7,609 nt of DNA from Nitrosopumilales archaeon (GTDB taxonomy: Archaea; Thermoproteota; Nitrososphaeria; Nitrososphaerales; Nitrosopumilaceae), in NCBI GenBank assembly GCA_016176745.1, contig JACOWO010000075.1, positions 1-7,609 of the forward strand, in the 5' to 3' direction. Positions 1 through 5,296 of this stretch are shown in pieces (position 1 is the first letter of the stretch; every line of letters starts with the position of its first letter). Position numbers and translations under genes: made by a program. The notes beneath the pieces are model-generated. The model saw nothing but the letters and a program-made list of their open reading frames with translations, searched no databases and was not told where the DNA came from.

Positions 1-367
1 CAAAAGTTTACGGCCTTGTCACACATCAAAACCTTGAATCACTTCTTTATCAAAACGATATTCCAAAGTTTCTAACAGGAACCATAATGGGAACTGATGC
101 AGCTATGGTTGCAACATTTAGAAAGTCAAACATACCAGTTGCGCTGCTATATACAGAATGCCATCCATTTTTCCTGATCCAGAAGCTGCACTACACGCCA
201 TAACTGTAATAGCAAAAATTTTCAAGTTTCAAATTGATACTACCGACATTAAAAATAGAATCGAGTATCTTCGCATCCAAAACCGTAAACTAATGGAAGA
301 AACGCTAAATGCACTTCAAATGCAACCCGAAGGAAAACAGGCACCAGTACCACATATCTATAGGTGA
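1..367 (+). pseudogene. PAC2 family (proteasome assembly chaperone-like) protein, 3' part, frameshifted
   Basis: The reading frame starting at base 3 gives a C-terminal PAC2-type segment (GTIMGTDAAMVATFRK, then NIPVALLYTECHP). It loses register at the T5 run 168-172 and runs into a stop. The homologous text continues one frame over from about 167 (FPDPEAALHAITVIAKIF, then a charged helix ending at the TGA 365-367). Adding one T to the run (T5 to T6) joins the halves as CHPFFPDPEAA, the usual PAC2 layout in which a small hydrophobic core strand is followed by a PDPxAA helix. Archaeal PAC2 proteins are relatives of eukaryotic proteasome assembly chaperones; their exact role in archaea is unsettled. 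The 5' end lies outside the window. Whether the break is a real mutation, slippage or a homopolymer sequencing error cannot be told here. An ATG at 158 lies in the second frame, but the N-terminal half is clearly homologous, so it is not a true start. Family call fairly sure; intactness unsure. Confidence 0.75.
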
Positions 368-368
368 T
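361..368 (+). promoter_or_regulatory. Shine-Dalgarno of the Hsp20 gene, containing the PAC2 stop
   Basis: TAGGTGAT at 361-368 matches the archaeal anti-SD core (GGTGA) and sits 3-4 bases before a TTG at 372. The PAC2 stop TGA (365-367) lies inside it, so the two genes are translationally coupled. No TATA-like box is positioned for this TTG. This site decides the start of the Hsp20 gene: the ATG at 309 in the same frame lies deep inside the PAC2 gene and has no comparable signal. Confidence 0.6.
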
Positions 369-371
369 TTT

Positions 372-758
372 TTGAATAAAACAATCAAATCTACTTTTGA
401 CATTTTATACAATGTTTTTCCAAAATTCGATGATGATATTGAACAAAAAACTCTCTCTCCTCTTTCATGCATAAGAGAGCTTGAGTCAAAATGGGTTATT
501 GAATTTGACTTGCCTTTAGTAAAAAAAGAAGACATTTCCGTTTCAATTAATTCTGAAAACACAATTGCCATTGAAGCAAAATTAGTCGCGCCTTACTGTG
601 ACCCAAAAATAGAAAGATGTGAATTTGAGTATTTTAAAAAAAGTATTACTTTACCTGGAAAGATAAATGAAAAAAACATCACAGCAAATTTTTCAAATGG
701 CAGATTGATAATTACGGTTCCTAAAATCTTTTCAGGAAACAAAATTCCTATACAATAA
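372..758 (+). CDS. Small heat shock protein, Hsp20/alpha-crystallin family
   Basis: ATP-independent holdase chaperone that binds unfolding proteins in the cytoplasm and assembles as oligomers. From the TTG start the product has 128 residues, a normal archaeal Hsp20 size. The alpha-crystallin domain covers about residues 34-117: the first strand region WVIEFDLPLVKKEDISVSI (41-59), then FKKSITLPGKI (88-98), then the diagnostic A-x4-G-x-L signature A105-N-F-S-N-G-R-L112 followed by IITVPK. The C-terminus carries the I-x-I anchor as IPI (125-127), which in this family docks into the neighbouring subunit's hydrophobic groove. The N-terminal arm (1-33) is short. An in-frame ATG at 309 would add 21 residues but overlaps the PAC2 gene by 59 bases; the SD at 361-368 favours TTG 372. 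It is cotranscribed with the PAC2 gene and convergent with the next gene (8 bp gap). Family certain, start less so. Confidence 0.9.
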   Translation: MNKTIKSTFDILYNVFPKFDDDIEQKTLSPLSCIRELESKWVIEFDLPLVKKEDISVSINSENTIAIEAKLVAPYCDPKIERCEFEYFKKSITLPGKINEKNITANFSNGRLIITVPKIFSGNKIPIQ

Positions 759-766
759 TCATTCTA

Positions 767-1036
767 TTAAAACAGTTTTTCTATTCTTTCTTTGTATTTT
801 ATAGTCAATTTACCAAATTCTACAAAATCATCTTCTGTAGGATACTGCATTCTCATTGCATATTGATTGATAAAGACTGACAAGGCGTTTCCAACAATTA
901 GGCTATAACATGCATCAGCTGTATTTTTTGAAAAGGGAAATGCAACTTTTATGAAAGGAAGATAAGATTTTGTTTGCTGAATTAAAAGCTCGATGTGATT
1001 TTCAACATATTGCTGAATCTCTTTTGGAATTGCCAT
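767..1036 (-). CDS. Small helical protein of unknown function
   Basis: 89 residues, not recognised. It has no signal peptide, Cys or convincing membrane segment, and looks like a compact all-helical cytosolic protein: an amphipathic N-terminal helix (EIQQYVENHIELLIQQTKSY), a hydrophobic middle (ADACYSLIVGNALSVFINQYAMRM, 41-64, too polar to call a membrane helix), then a charged C-terminal helix ending KYKERIEKLF. The ATG at 1036 is supported by a TATA box about 31 bp upstream, giving a very short leader. It is a single-gene unit, convergent with Hsp20 (8 bp gap), and its promoter fills the gap after the upstream gene on the same strand. Real coding is supported by the well-placed promoter and an uninterrupted frame; function cannot be inferred. 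Confidence 0.75.
   Translation of the reverse strand: MAIPKEIQQYVENHIELLIQQTKSYLPFIKVAFPFSKNTADACYSLIVGNALSVFINQYAMRMQYPTEDDFVEFGKLTIKYKERIEKLF
774..795 (+). terminator. T-rich tract, possible terminator of the PAC2-Hsp20 unit
   Basis: Starting 16 bases after the Hsp20 stop, the plus strand reads GTTTTTCTATTCTTTCTTTG, the pyrimidine/T-tract type at which archaeal transcription ends without a hairpin. It lies inside the 3' end of the convergent gene, so it could also be just lysine-rich coding sequence on the other strand (KYKERIEKLF). Confidence 0.35.
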
Positions 1037-1062
1037 ATCTATTGTAGTTTGATTTGGTTATC

Positions 1063-1097
1063 TTATAAAATTAAACACAATTCTCAGAAGTGATTTT
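1063..1097 (-). promoter_or_regulatory. Promoter of the 1036 gene: TATA box plus upstream dyad
   Basis: On the minus strand ATTTTATAA (plus 1063-1071) is a good TATA box centred about 31 bp before the ATG. Eight bases further upstream, plus 1080-1097 reads ATTCTCA-GAAG-TGATTTT, matching ATTATCA-N4-TGATAAT at 11 of 14 arm positions. It is one of several such sites in the window; its last base touches the stop codon of the upstream gene. Confidence 0.5.
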
Positions 1098-1669
1098 TAA
1101 TAGTCATGTTCTGAAAAGTCAGAACCAAGCGAGATTGACGCAATAACTGTACTGTCAGTTGTCTGGCATTTCATAGCCTTTTCTGGAAGAAACGAATGGA
1201 AAATCTCCTTTAATAACTGCTCTGTAAAAAGCGACCACTTCATTCCTAATCCATGTTGTATAACAAAATGATGAATGTCGCCTTCAATTCTATGGTCTGA
1301 TAGCATTCCTGACACTCGCATATAGTCTTCCAGTGTTTCAATGCATCTTTTCAGATCATATTTTCCTTTGATGAACATGACTGCGTCTTTGATTGTTGGT
1401 ACCAAAGCATCAATTATCTGGTTGATGTGCTCGCCTTCCATGCTTTTACCAAGCGAATTCAAAATTTCTTTTGGAATAGGAATGATTCCAATTTTATCTG
1501 CAAATCTATCCCAGTTTACAAATTTTTCAAGAATCTGTTTTACTAGTACATTTTGTGAGATGTTTTTTTGCATTGCTTCAGTTTCAAGCTCATCTACAAC
1601 ATAAGCTGGAAGTCTATAGGTTATGCTTCGTGTAGTTTCCTTCTCTGGCGGATGTGGTTTTCGTTTCAT
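1097..1669 (-). CDS. Ribbon-helix-helix-like DNA-binding protein with an unrecognised C-terminal domain
   Basis: 190 residues. Residues 13-55 have the pattern of a ribbon-helix-helix fold: a basic strand (RSITYRLP, 14-21), a helix (AYVVDELETEAMQK, 22-35), a turn (NISQN) and a second helix (VLVKQILEKFVNW, 41-53). Such domains dimerise and insert the paired strands into the DNA major groove. The N-terminus (MKRKPHPPEK) is basic. The remaining about 130 residues form an alpha/beta domain I do not recognise; conspicuous parts are DIHHFVIQHGLGMKWS (131-146) and a terminal strand TDSTVIASISLG. Two Cys (109, 168) and paired His (133-134) leave metal or ligand sensing possible but unproven. It is monocistronic, with TATA-like TAAATTTAA about 32 bp upstream of the ATG. 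Its position beside genes that share a promoter dyad makes it a candidate regulator of them (inference). RHH call moderate. Confidence 0.75.
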   Translation of the reverse strand: MKRKPHPPEKETTRSITYRLPAYVVDELETEAMQKNISQNVLVKQILEKFVNWDRFADKIGIIPIPKEILNSLGKSMEGEHINQIIDALVPTIKDAVMFIKGKYDLKRCIETLEDYMRVSGMLSDHRIEGDIHHFVIQHGLGMKWSLFTEQLLKEIFHSFLPEKAMKCQTTDSTVIASISLGSDFSEHDY

Positions 1670-1696
1670 CTCACTAAGTTTTTAACAGTGGGAGAC

Positions 1697-1705
1697 TTAA
1701 ATTTA
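1697..1705 (-). promoter_or_regulatory. TATA-like box of the RHH-like gene
   Basis: TAAATTTAA on the minus strand is centred about 32 bp before the ATG at 1669 and predicts a leader of roughly 5 bases. Upstream I see only a half-site resemblance (TGAGAAA, near 1718) to the dyad found at the other promoters. Confidence 0.4.
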
Positions 1706-1725
1706 GCCAAAATTTTATGAGAAAC

Positions 1726-2271
1726 TCAATCGAGTTTTGAAAGGTTTCCCTCAAGGAGGCCCTTTCCTATATGGATATTATCAATATGTGAAGAAAGCGA
1801 CTTTTTATCAGCAAATAAAGACTCGCAATAAGGACATTTTATCTTGTTTGGAATTTCCAGTTCAGGCAATAATGCATCCATATTACACATGTTTCCAACA
1901 ATCATTTTCTGAGAGATTATCCCAATAGGTCTTTTTTCATTTCTTACAATTAGTCTGCGAATATCATGCTTGCTCATCAGGGCAATTGCCTCTTTTACCT
2001 TTGCATCCTTGTCGATGCTAATTATTGGTTTGTGCATTATCTCCTTTATTGTAACTTTTTTTGAATCCTTTCCTTTTGCTACAACATCTGTTAGAATGTC
2101 TTTTTGAGTAACAATTCCAATTACATCGTCATCTTCAAATACAATTATGCTGTCCACCTTTGATTCAGTCATGACTTTTGCAGCATCGCTTACCTTAAAG
2201 TTAGATGCAACAACTACCATCTGGTGGTTTGTATACTTGGAAACAGGTTCTTCTAGCATCTGAAACGACAT
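1726..2271 (-). CDS. CBS-pair protein with C-terminal C2H2 zinc finger
   Basis: 181 residues, cytosolic. CBS1 (about 10-65) ends in GIVTQKDIL (52-60), with the T-x-x-D signature that holds the ribose/phosphate of adenosine ligands; CBS2 (about 75-130) has GIISQKMIV (117-125), where the Asp is replaced by Met. Together they form one Bateman module, a family that binds AMP, ADP, ATP, SAM or similar and acts as an energy sensor. After a short linker there is a classical zinc finger: C146-P-Y-C149, F153, L159, H162, H167, exactly C-X2-C-X3-F-X5-L-X2-H-X4-H. It is therefore a likely sensor joined to a nucleic-acid or protein contact module (inference). The ATG at 2271 has a TATA region about 27-33 bp upstream and a dyad site above it. 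It lies downstream of the permease on the same strand (72 bp gap) but has its own promoter. Confidence 0.9.
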   Translation of the reverse strand: MSFQMLEEPVSKYTNHQMVVVASNFKVSDAAKVMTESKVDSIIVFEDDDVIGIVTQKDILTDVVAKGKDSKKVTIKEIMHKPIISIDKDAKVKEAIALMSKHDIRRLIVRNEKRPIGIISQKMIVGNMCNMDALLPELEIPNKIKCPYCESLFADKKSLSSHIDNIHIGKGLLEGNLSKLD

Positions 2272-2295
2272 GTTATCTTTTATCAGTTTTTCTGC

Positions 2296-2330
2296 ATTTA
2301 ATTTAATAGTTATTTTTCAGATGTGATAAT
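2296..2330 (-). promoter_or_regulatory. Promoter of the CBS-zinc-finger gene: TATA box plus upstream dyad
   Basis: The minus strand reads TATTAAATTAAAT (plus 2296-2308), two overlapping TATA-like boxes at about 27 and 33 bp from the ATG. Four bases upstream of it, on the minus strand, is ATTATCA-CATC-TGAAAAA (plus 2313-2330), 12 of 14 arm positions matching the perfect dyad at 3744-3761 with the same 4-base spacer. Confidence 0.55.
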
Positions 2331-2343
2331 CAAACAAATCATT

Positions 2344-3636
2344 CTAGATTTGTAGTTTTTTGATGTGCTTGTTATAAACAAAGTAAAACAACGCACCTGC
2401 ACCAATAATTCCAATGCCTACACCAATTACTGGAATCTCAAATTGTAAACCCATGTAAATTGATGATATCAGGCCAAAAAGCGCAAGTACAGGAAACCTT
2501 CCAATGTTTAATGGTGACTTGAAAGGCCTTTCCATGTTTGGCTCAACATATCGCAATACAATAACTGACAAATTTACCATGGCAAAGGTAATCACAACTG
2601 CAAAAACAACAATGTTTGCAACTAGTACTATATCACCAATAAACGCAAAACCAGTTGCAGCGCACATTATTCCAACTACTGCAATCCATGGTGTCTTTGT
2701 TTTAGAATGAACTAGACTCAAAAACATAGGCAAAGACTTGTGTGTTGCCATACCAAAAAGTATTCTTGCACCAGCTACCAATGTTATCAGAACGGTATTT
2801 GCTGTGGCAAAAAGCGCAATTGATGATAGTATGATTTGTCCACCCGAACCCAATGCTCTGTTTGCTATCGTAGCAAGTGGGGCAGAAGAGCTTCCAAGCT
2901 CCTGCCAATCAAGCAGACGTAAAGCCGCAAACGAAACAAGTACGTACATAGTACATGTTATTACTATTGCAAGCATTATTGCACGTGGCAGAGTCCTTTT
3001 TGGATTTTTTACCTCCTCTGCAACATTTGCCATGTCCTCAAAGCCAATGAATGCAAAAAAGATCAAAACAAATGCAAGAATTACACCAGAAAACCCAAAA
3101 GGCGCATCAAGGTAATCAACTGGTTTTGCCTCAACAAATGTAAATCCAATAAAAATAATCAACACAAGGCCAGAGGCCTCAATTATTGTAAAGATGGTAT
3201 TTGTCCATGCAGATTCCCTAATGCCAATAAAATTAACTACTGAAATGACAATCACAAGCAAAATCGCAGCAAGTGTTATCGGTATGTCTACAAACTGCTT
3301 AAGATATCCGCCAAAACCAAGTGCAACTGTAGCAGCTGTGATAATTGAGGTAATAGCTGAAAGCCATCCAACTAAAAACGCGATAAAATTATTCCTAAAT
3401 GCAGACTTTACAAAAACATATTCAGCAGCTGCCCTTGGAAACATTGAGCCAAGCTCTGCATAGCTTAGCCCAGAAAACACAGCTACTATTGCACTAATAA
3501 CAAAGGACAACCAGACAATGTTTCCTGCAAGACCTGTTGCCTCACCAATTAGGACGTATATGCCTGCACCAAAGATGAGGCCAACACCATACATGGTTAG
3601 CTGGAAAAGTCCCATGTGACGCTTTAGCTCAGTCAT
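2344..3636 (-). CDS. APC superfamily amino-acid permease
   Basis: 430-residue cytoplasmic-membrane transporter with about 12 hydrophobic segments, the usual APC length and topology; it probably imports or exchanges amino acids or related amines by proton or substrate coupling. Seen in the sequence: the unwound TM1 substrate-site motif G23-A-G-I-Y27 in LIFGAGIYVLIG; the loop SYAELGSMFPRAAAEYVF (58-75), typical of the family; and the TM6 to loop block FAFIGFEDMANVAEEVKNP (194-212) followed by KRTLPRAI, which is closest to the bacterial and archaeal cationic-amino-acid-transporter-like (CAT/YfnA) branch. GARILFGMA (289-297) is the conserved TM8 region. Substrate cannot be fixed from sequence. 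The ATG at 3636 is supported by a TATA box centred 25 bp upstream, so the mRNA is leaderless. It diverges from the gene at 3801 across a 164-bp control region with two dyad sites. Confidence 0.92.
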   Translation of the reverse strand: MTELKRHMGLFQLTMYGVGLIFGAGIYVLIGEATGLAGNIVWLSFVISAIVAVFSGLSYAELGSMFPRAAAEYVFVKSAFRNNFIAFLVGWLSAITSIITAATVALGFGGYLKQFVDIPITLAAILLVIVISVVNFIGIRESAWTNTIFTIIEASGLVLIIFIGFTFVEAKPVDYLDAPFGFSGVILAFVLIFFAFIGFEDMANVAEEVKNPKRTLPRAIMLAIVITCTMYVLVSFAALRLLDWQELGSSSAPLATIANRALGSGGQIILSSIALFATANTVLITLVAGARILFGMATHKSLPMFLSLVHSKTKTPWIAVVGIMCAATGFAFIGDIVLVANIVVFAVVITFAMVNLSVIVLRYVEPNMERPFKSPLNIGRFPVLALFGLISSIYMGLQFEIPVIGVGIGIIGAGALFYFVYNKHIKKLQI

Positions 3637-3656
3637 TTGAATACCAATAAACCAAG

Positions 3657-3701
3657 TTATTTAATAGAATAAACACTTGGCGAATTATCATTTTTGAAAA
3701 T
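3657..3701 (-). promoter_or_regulatory. Permease promoter: TATA box and upstream dyad
   Basis: The minus strand reads TATTAAATAA (plus 3657-3666), centred 25 bp before the ATG. Further upstream is ATTATCA-TTTT-TGAAAAT (plus 3684-3701), 13 of 14 arm positions identical to the perfect dyad 60 bp away. The distance from dyad to TATA (about 18 bp) is longer than at the other promoters, so it may serve the divergent gene as well. Confidence 0.55.
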
Positions 3702-3742
3702 CAATTAGGAAAATTCACTATTTGCATAAACCAAGAAAACCA

Positions 3743-3778
3743 AATTATCATAATTGATAATTATAATTTTATTTAATA
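3743..3778 (+). promoter_or_regulatory. Promoter of the 3801 gene: perfect dyad next to TATA box
   Basis: AATTATCA-TAAT-TGATAATT (3743-3762) is a perfect inverted repeat with 8-base arms and a 4-base spacer. Five bases on is the TATA box TTTATTTAATA (3768-3778), centred 28 bp before the ATG at 3801. This is the best copy of the dyad seen in the window. A site directly against the TATA/BRE region would affect TFB/TBP loading, either as activator or repressor site (inference). Confidence 0.65.
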
Positions 3779-3800
3779 CCACTACATAGATACTTTGTTT

Positions 3801-4172
3801 ATGAGTCACTTAAAATCAATTGGGAATTTTGAGGAAAACCGTGCAAGAAAAGCACTAGATTTACTTTTACGAGACAGAGAAAATGAGTTTCGTGAATTGG
3901 CAAATGCTACAGGTTTTCCAAGAACAACTAAGGGATGGGAGGAAGTTATCCTAAAGTTCTGCCTTGATTTTGATGAGTGTTTCAAGGCATTAACTGAGAT
4001 AAAGAGCCCTTATGATTCAGATACTGCAGATCACAATCAGATACACAAATGCATGACACTTATGCGACAGATTGCAAAGGGCAAAAAAACAATGAACGAG
4101 ATATCTCATATACAAAACATCACATACACAATCGCGCAAGAATTCAAAAGCGTTTACAAACGTGTTGAATAA
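3801..4172 (+). CDS. Uncharacterised soluble helical protein
   Basis: 123 residues, not recognised. It is hydrophilic and mostly helical, with no membrane segment. The N-terminal part (NFEENRARKALDLLLRDREN) is a charged amphipathic helix followed by EFRELANATGFPRTTKGWEE; the middle has two Cys (FCLDFDECF, about 53-61); the C-terminal half is basic (QIAKGKKTMNE) and ends in a helix, SVYKRVE. The ATG at 3801 is preferred over an in-frame TTG at 3795 because the TATA box at 3768-3778 places the transcript start at the ATG (leaderless). It is divergent from the permease and convergent with the disrupted membrane-protein gene (18 bp gap). The strong dyad-bearing promoter argues that it is expressed under control. 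No function proposed. Confidence 0.8.
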   Translation: MSHLKSIGNFEENRARKALDLLLRDRENEFRELANATGFPRTTKGWEEVILKFCLDFDECFKALTEIKSPYDSDTADHNQIHKCMTLMRQIAKGKKTMNEISHIQNITYTIAQEFKSVYKRVE

Positions 4173-4175
4173 AAC

Positions 4176-4190
4176 CGAAACTAATTTTCG
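4176..4190. terminator. Small hairpin between convergent genes
   Basis: CGAAA-CTAAT-TTTCG is a 5-bp stem with a 5-base loop filling the 18-bp gap between the stops of the 3801 gene and the minus-strand gene ending at 4191. Its position suggests a bidirectional 3' end, but the stem is weak and there is no adjoining long T run. Confidence 0.3.
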
Positions 4191-4630
4191 TCACTCTAGT
4201 ACAGTATCTTGTTTTTGATTAAAATACGAAACGACATTTGGCATCCACATGTAGAAAAGAACTAGCAGATCCAAAATTATGTGTGGTATTGCAAATAGGT
4301 TTACTATTGCAAGAGTTGAGCTATGTGCAACCAAATCCTATAGATAACACAATGACTATTATTCTGCCCCACTTTATTCCACTAAACAATGCCCATGCTA
4401 TTGCAAATTCTATAGCCGCAAAAATTCCAATAAAAAGAGCAGTGGCTCCACCTAAAGCCGGTATCTCACTGCTCATCATGTGAGAATAGCTCCCAAGTAT
4501 GGCGATGACAGTACCTATCATTGCAGCTGTAATTGTCATCCAAATTCCAAAGATTATGAATATAATCCCAAGTATCGTAAGCCTAGTGGTCTTTCTTTTC
4601 GTATTGAACTTCTAGCTGTATCTGACACAT
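4191..4630 (-). pseudogene. Small integral membrane protein, broken by two frame changes
   Basis: The minus strand encodes about 145 residues only if two shifts are corrected. Segment 1 starts at the ATG 4630 (MCQIQLEVQYEKK) and is cut by a TAG soon after; dropping one A in the A-rich stretch (plus 4591-4600) joins it to TTRLTILGIIFIIFGIWMT. Segment 2 has hydrophobic helices around TILGIIFIIFGIW, ALGGATALFIGIFAAIEFAIAW and GRIIVIVLSI, then ends at TAG. Removing one G near plus 4337-4338 joins it to segment 3 (DLVAHSSTLAIVNLFAIPH, then IILDLLVLFYMWMPNVVSYF), which stops at TGA 4191-4193. The whole is a plausible four-helix inner-membrane protein, common in size among unassigned archaeal membrane proteins. 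Family not recognised. Two independent breaks with good text in between suggest a recent pseudogene or sequence errors. The ATG at 4539 begins segment 2's longest open stretch but lies inside the first hydrophobic region, so it is not the native start. Confidence 0.65.
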
Positions 4631-4648
4631 GCCTGTTTTTCCTTACAT

Positions 4649-4656
4649 CATTTAAT
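4649..4656 (-). promoter_or_regulatory. TATA-like box of the disrupted membrane-protein gene
   Basis: ATTAAATG on the minus strand is centred about 22 bp before the ATG at 4630, slightly close for a leaderless start. A second AT-rich stretch (AATAATAATAAAC, plus 4666-4678) with an AAGGA-like sequence after it could give a short-leader transcript instead. Either supports 4630 as the native start. Confidence 0.35.
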
Positions 4657-4705
4657 CATGCTATTGTTTATTATTATTGAAAATCAACATGATACTTGGG
4701 TATTT

Positions 4706-4711
4706 AAAAAA
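4706..4711 (-). terminator. T6 tract after the universal stress gene
   Basis: Immediately after the TAG stop (plus 4712-4714) the minus strand reads six T's. This is a typical archaeal hairpin-free terminator signal and would separate the stress-protein transcript from the membrane-protein promoter 50 bp downstream. Confidence 0.45.
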
Positions 4712-5143
4712 CTATTTTACAATTAAAACCGGAATCTTTGATTTGTGCAAAACATAATTTGAAACGCTTCCCAAAAACAATTCCTTTGCAGCACTTATTC
4801 CCCTATGGCCCATAACTATTAGATTATAGCCATTATCTTTACTGTTTGCCAATCTAACAATAATGTCTCCAGGATCGCCACTTAGGATTTTATAATAAAA
4901 TAAAATGCCATTTTTTGCTGCACGAACTTGAGCCTTTTCCAAGATGCGTTTTGCATTATTGAATGCCTTATCTTTGAAAATTCTTGCTTGATAGGCTAAA
5001 ACTGGTGGAGCAGATATTACGAAAATACCTGTAATAGTTGCATGTGATTGTCTTGCAATTCTAATTGCCTCGTCTAATCCTCGAATTGAATTTGAAGAGC
5101 CATCCAGTGGTACAAGTATTTTCTTTATTCTGTTTTTTATCAC
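4712..5143 (-). CDS. Universal stress protein (UspA family, ATP-binding type)
   Basis: Single-domain UspA fold, 143 residues from the GTG start, typical family length. The N-terminal strand/loop KKILVPLDGSSNS carries the conserved V-P-x-D-G-S that contacts adenine. GDPGDIIVRLA is the usual mid-domain helix start. The ATP loop G-H-R-G-(9 residues)-G-S is complete (GHRGISAAKELFLGS), matching G-2x-G-9x-G-(S/T), so nucleotide binding is expected. The end IPVLIVK is the last strand. These cytosolic proteins dimerise and modulate survival under energy or chemical stress; the specific target is unknown. Start: TTG 5149 is the first in-frame start, but the TATA box (plus 5164-5172) is only 19 bp from it and 25 bp from GTG 5143, so the GTG fits a leaderless mRNA better. 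The gene is monocistronic, divergent from the Cys-rich mini-gene, with dyad and palindrome elements in between. Confidence 0.93.
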   Translation of the reverse strand: MIKNRIKKILVPLDGSSNSIRGLDEAIRIARQSHATITGIFVISAPPVLAYQARIFKDKAFNNAKRILEKAQVRAAKNGILFYYKILSGDPGDIIVRLANSKDNGYNLIVMGHRGISAAKELFLGSVSNYVLHKSKIPVLIVK

Positions 5144-5163
5144 AGTCAAAAGATTACGTTTGC

Positions 5164-5202
5164 TTAATTTAACAATAAAGCAAGATTATCATAATTAAGA
5201 AT
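5164..5202 (-). promoter_or_regulatory. Universal stress gene promoter: TATA box plus upstream dyad
   Basis: TTAAATTAA on the minus strand (plus 5164-5172) is centred 25 bp before GTG 5143. Upstream is ATTATCA-TAAT-TAAGAAT (plus 5185-5202), sharing its first 12 bases (ATTATCATAATT) exactly with the perfect dyad at 3744 and 12 of 14 arm positions overall. Confidence 0.5.
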
Positions 5203-5215
5203 CAAAATTTTGATT
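5200..5215. promoter_or_regulatory. 16-bp perfect palindrome, possible operator
   Basis: AATCAAAATTTTGATT is its own reverse complement with no spacer. It lies in the divergent control region, 28 bp upstream of the stress-gene TATA box and 50 bp upstream of the Cys-rich gene's, and overlaps the dyad at 5185-5202 by three bases. It differs from that dyad in sequence and spacing, so a second regulator is possible. Confidence 0.45.
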
Positions 5216-5237
5216 TTTTCAATAAATATGTCTGTCG

Positions 5238-5272
5238 AATTTCAAGATTGAAAATTACCCTTTAGTTTATTA
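5238..5272 (+). promoter_or_regulatory. Promoter of the Cys-rich mini-gene: dyad plus TATA box
   Basis: AATTTCA-AGAT-TGAAAAT (5238-5255) has the same 7-4-7 layout as the other dyads (11 of 14 arm positions against the perfect copy). Ten bases on is TTTATTAT (5265-5272), centred about 28 bp before the ATG at 5297, which would give a leaderless transcript. Confidence 0.45.
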
Positions 5273-5296
5273 TGGATTTTTTTAATTATACCGACA

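Noticed and set aside
1738..1769. GAAAGG ... CCTTTC inverted repeat with a GGAGG-like core
   Set aside because: It lies within codons for the conserved tail of the zinc-finger protein; short arms and a coding location make a regulatory role doubtful.
2738..3463. Long plus-strand frames opposite the permease
   Set aside because: They are the antisense of a clear 12-helix permease and show no family features or promoters of their own.
4238..4483. 81-residue plus-strand frame
   Set aside because: It is the complement of the hydrophobic minus-strand membrane-protein gene, whose restored text is far more protein-like.
4677..4697. TTGAAAATCAA ... TGATACT as another dyad copy upstream of the membrane-protein gene
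   Set aside because: The spacer is three rather than four bases and the arms match poorly; it may only be AT-rich background.
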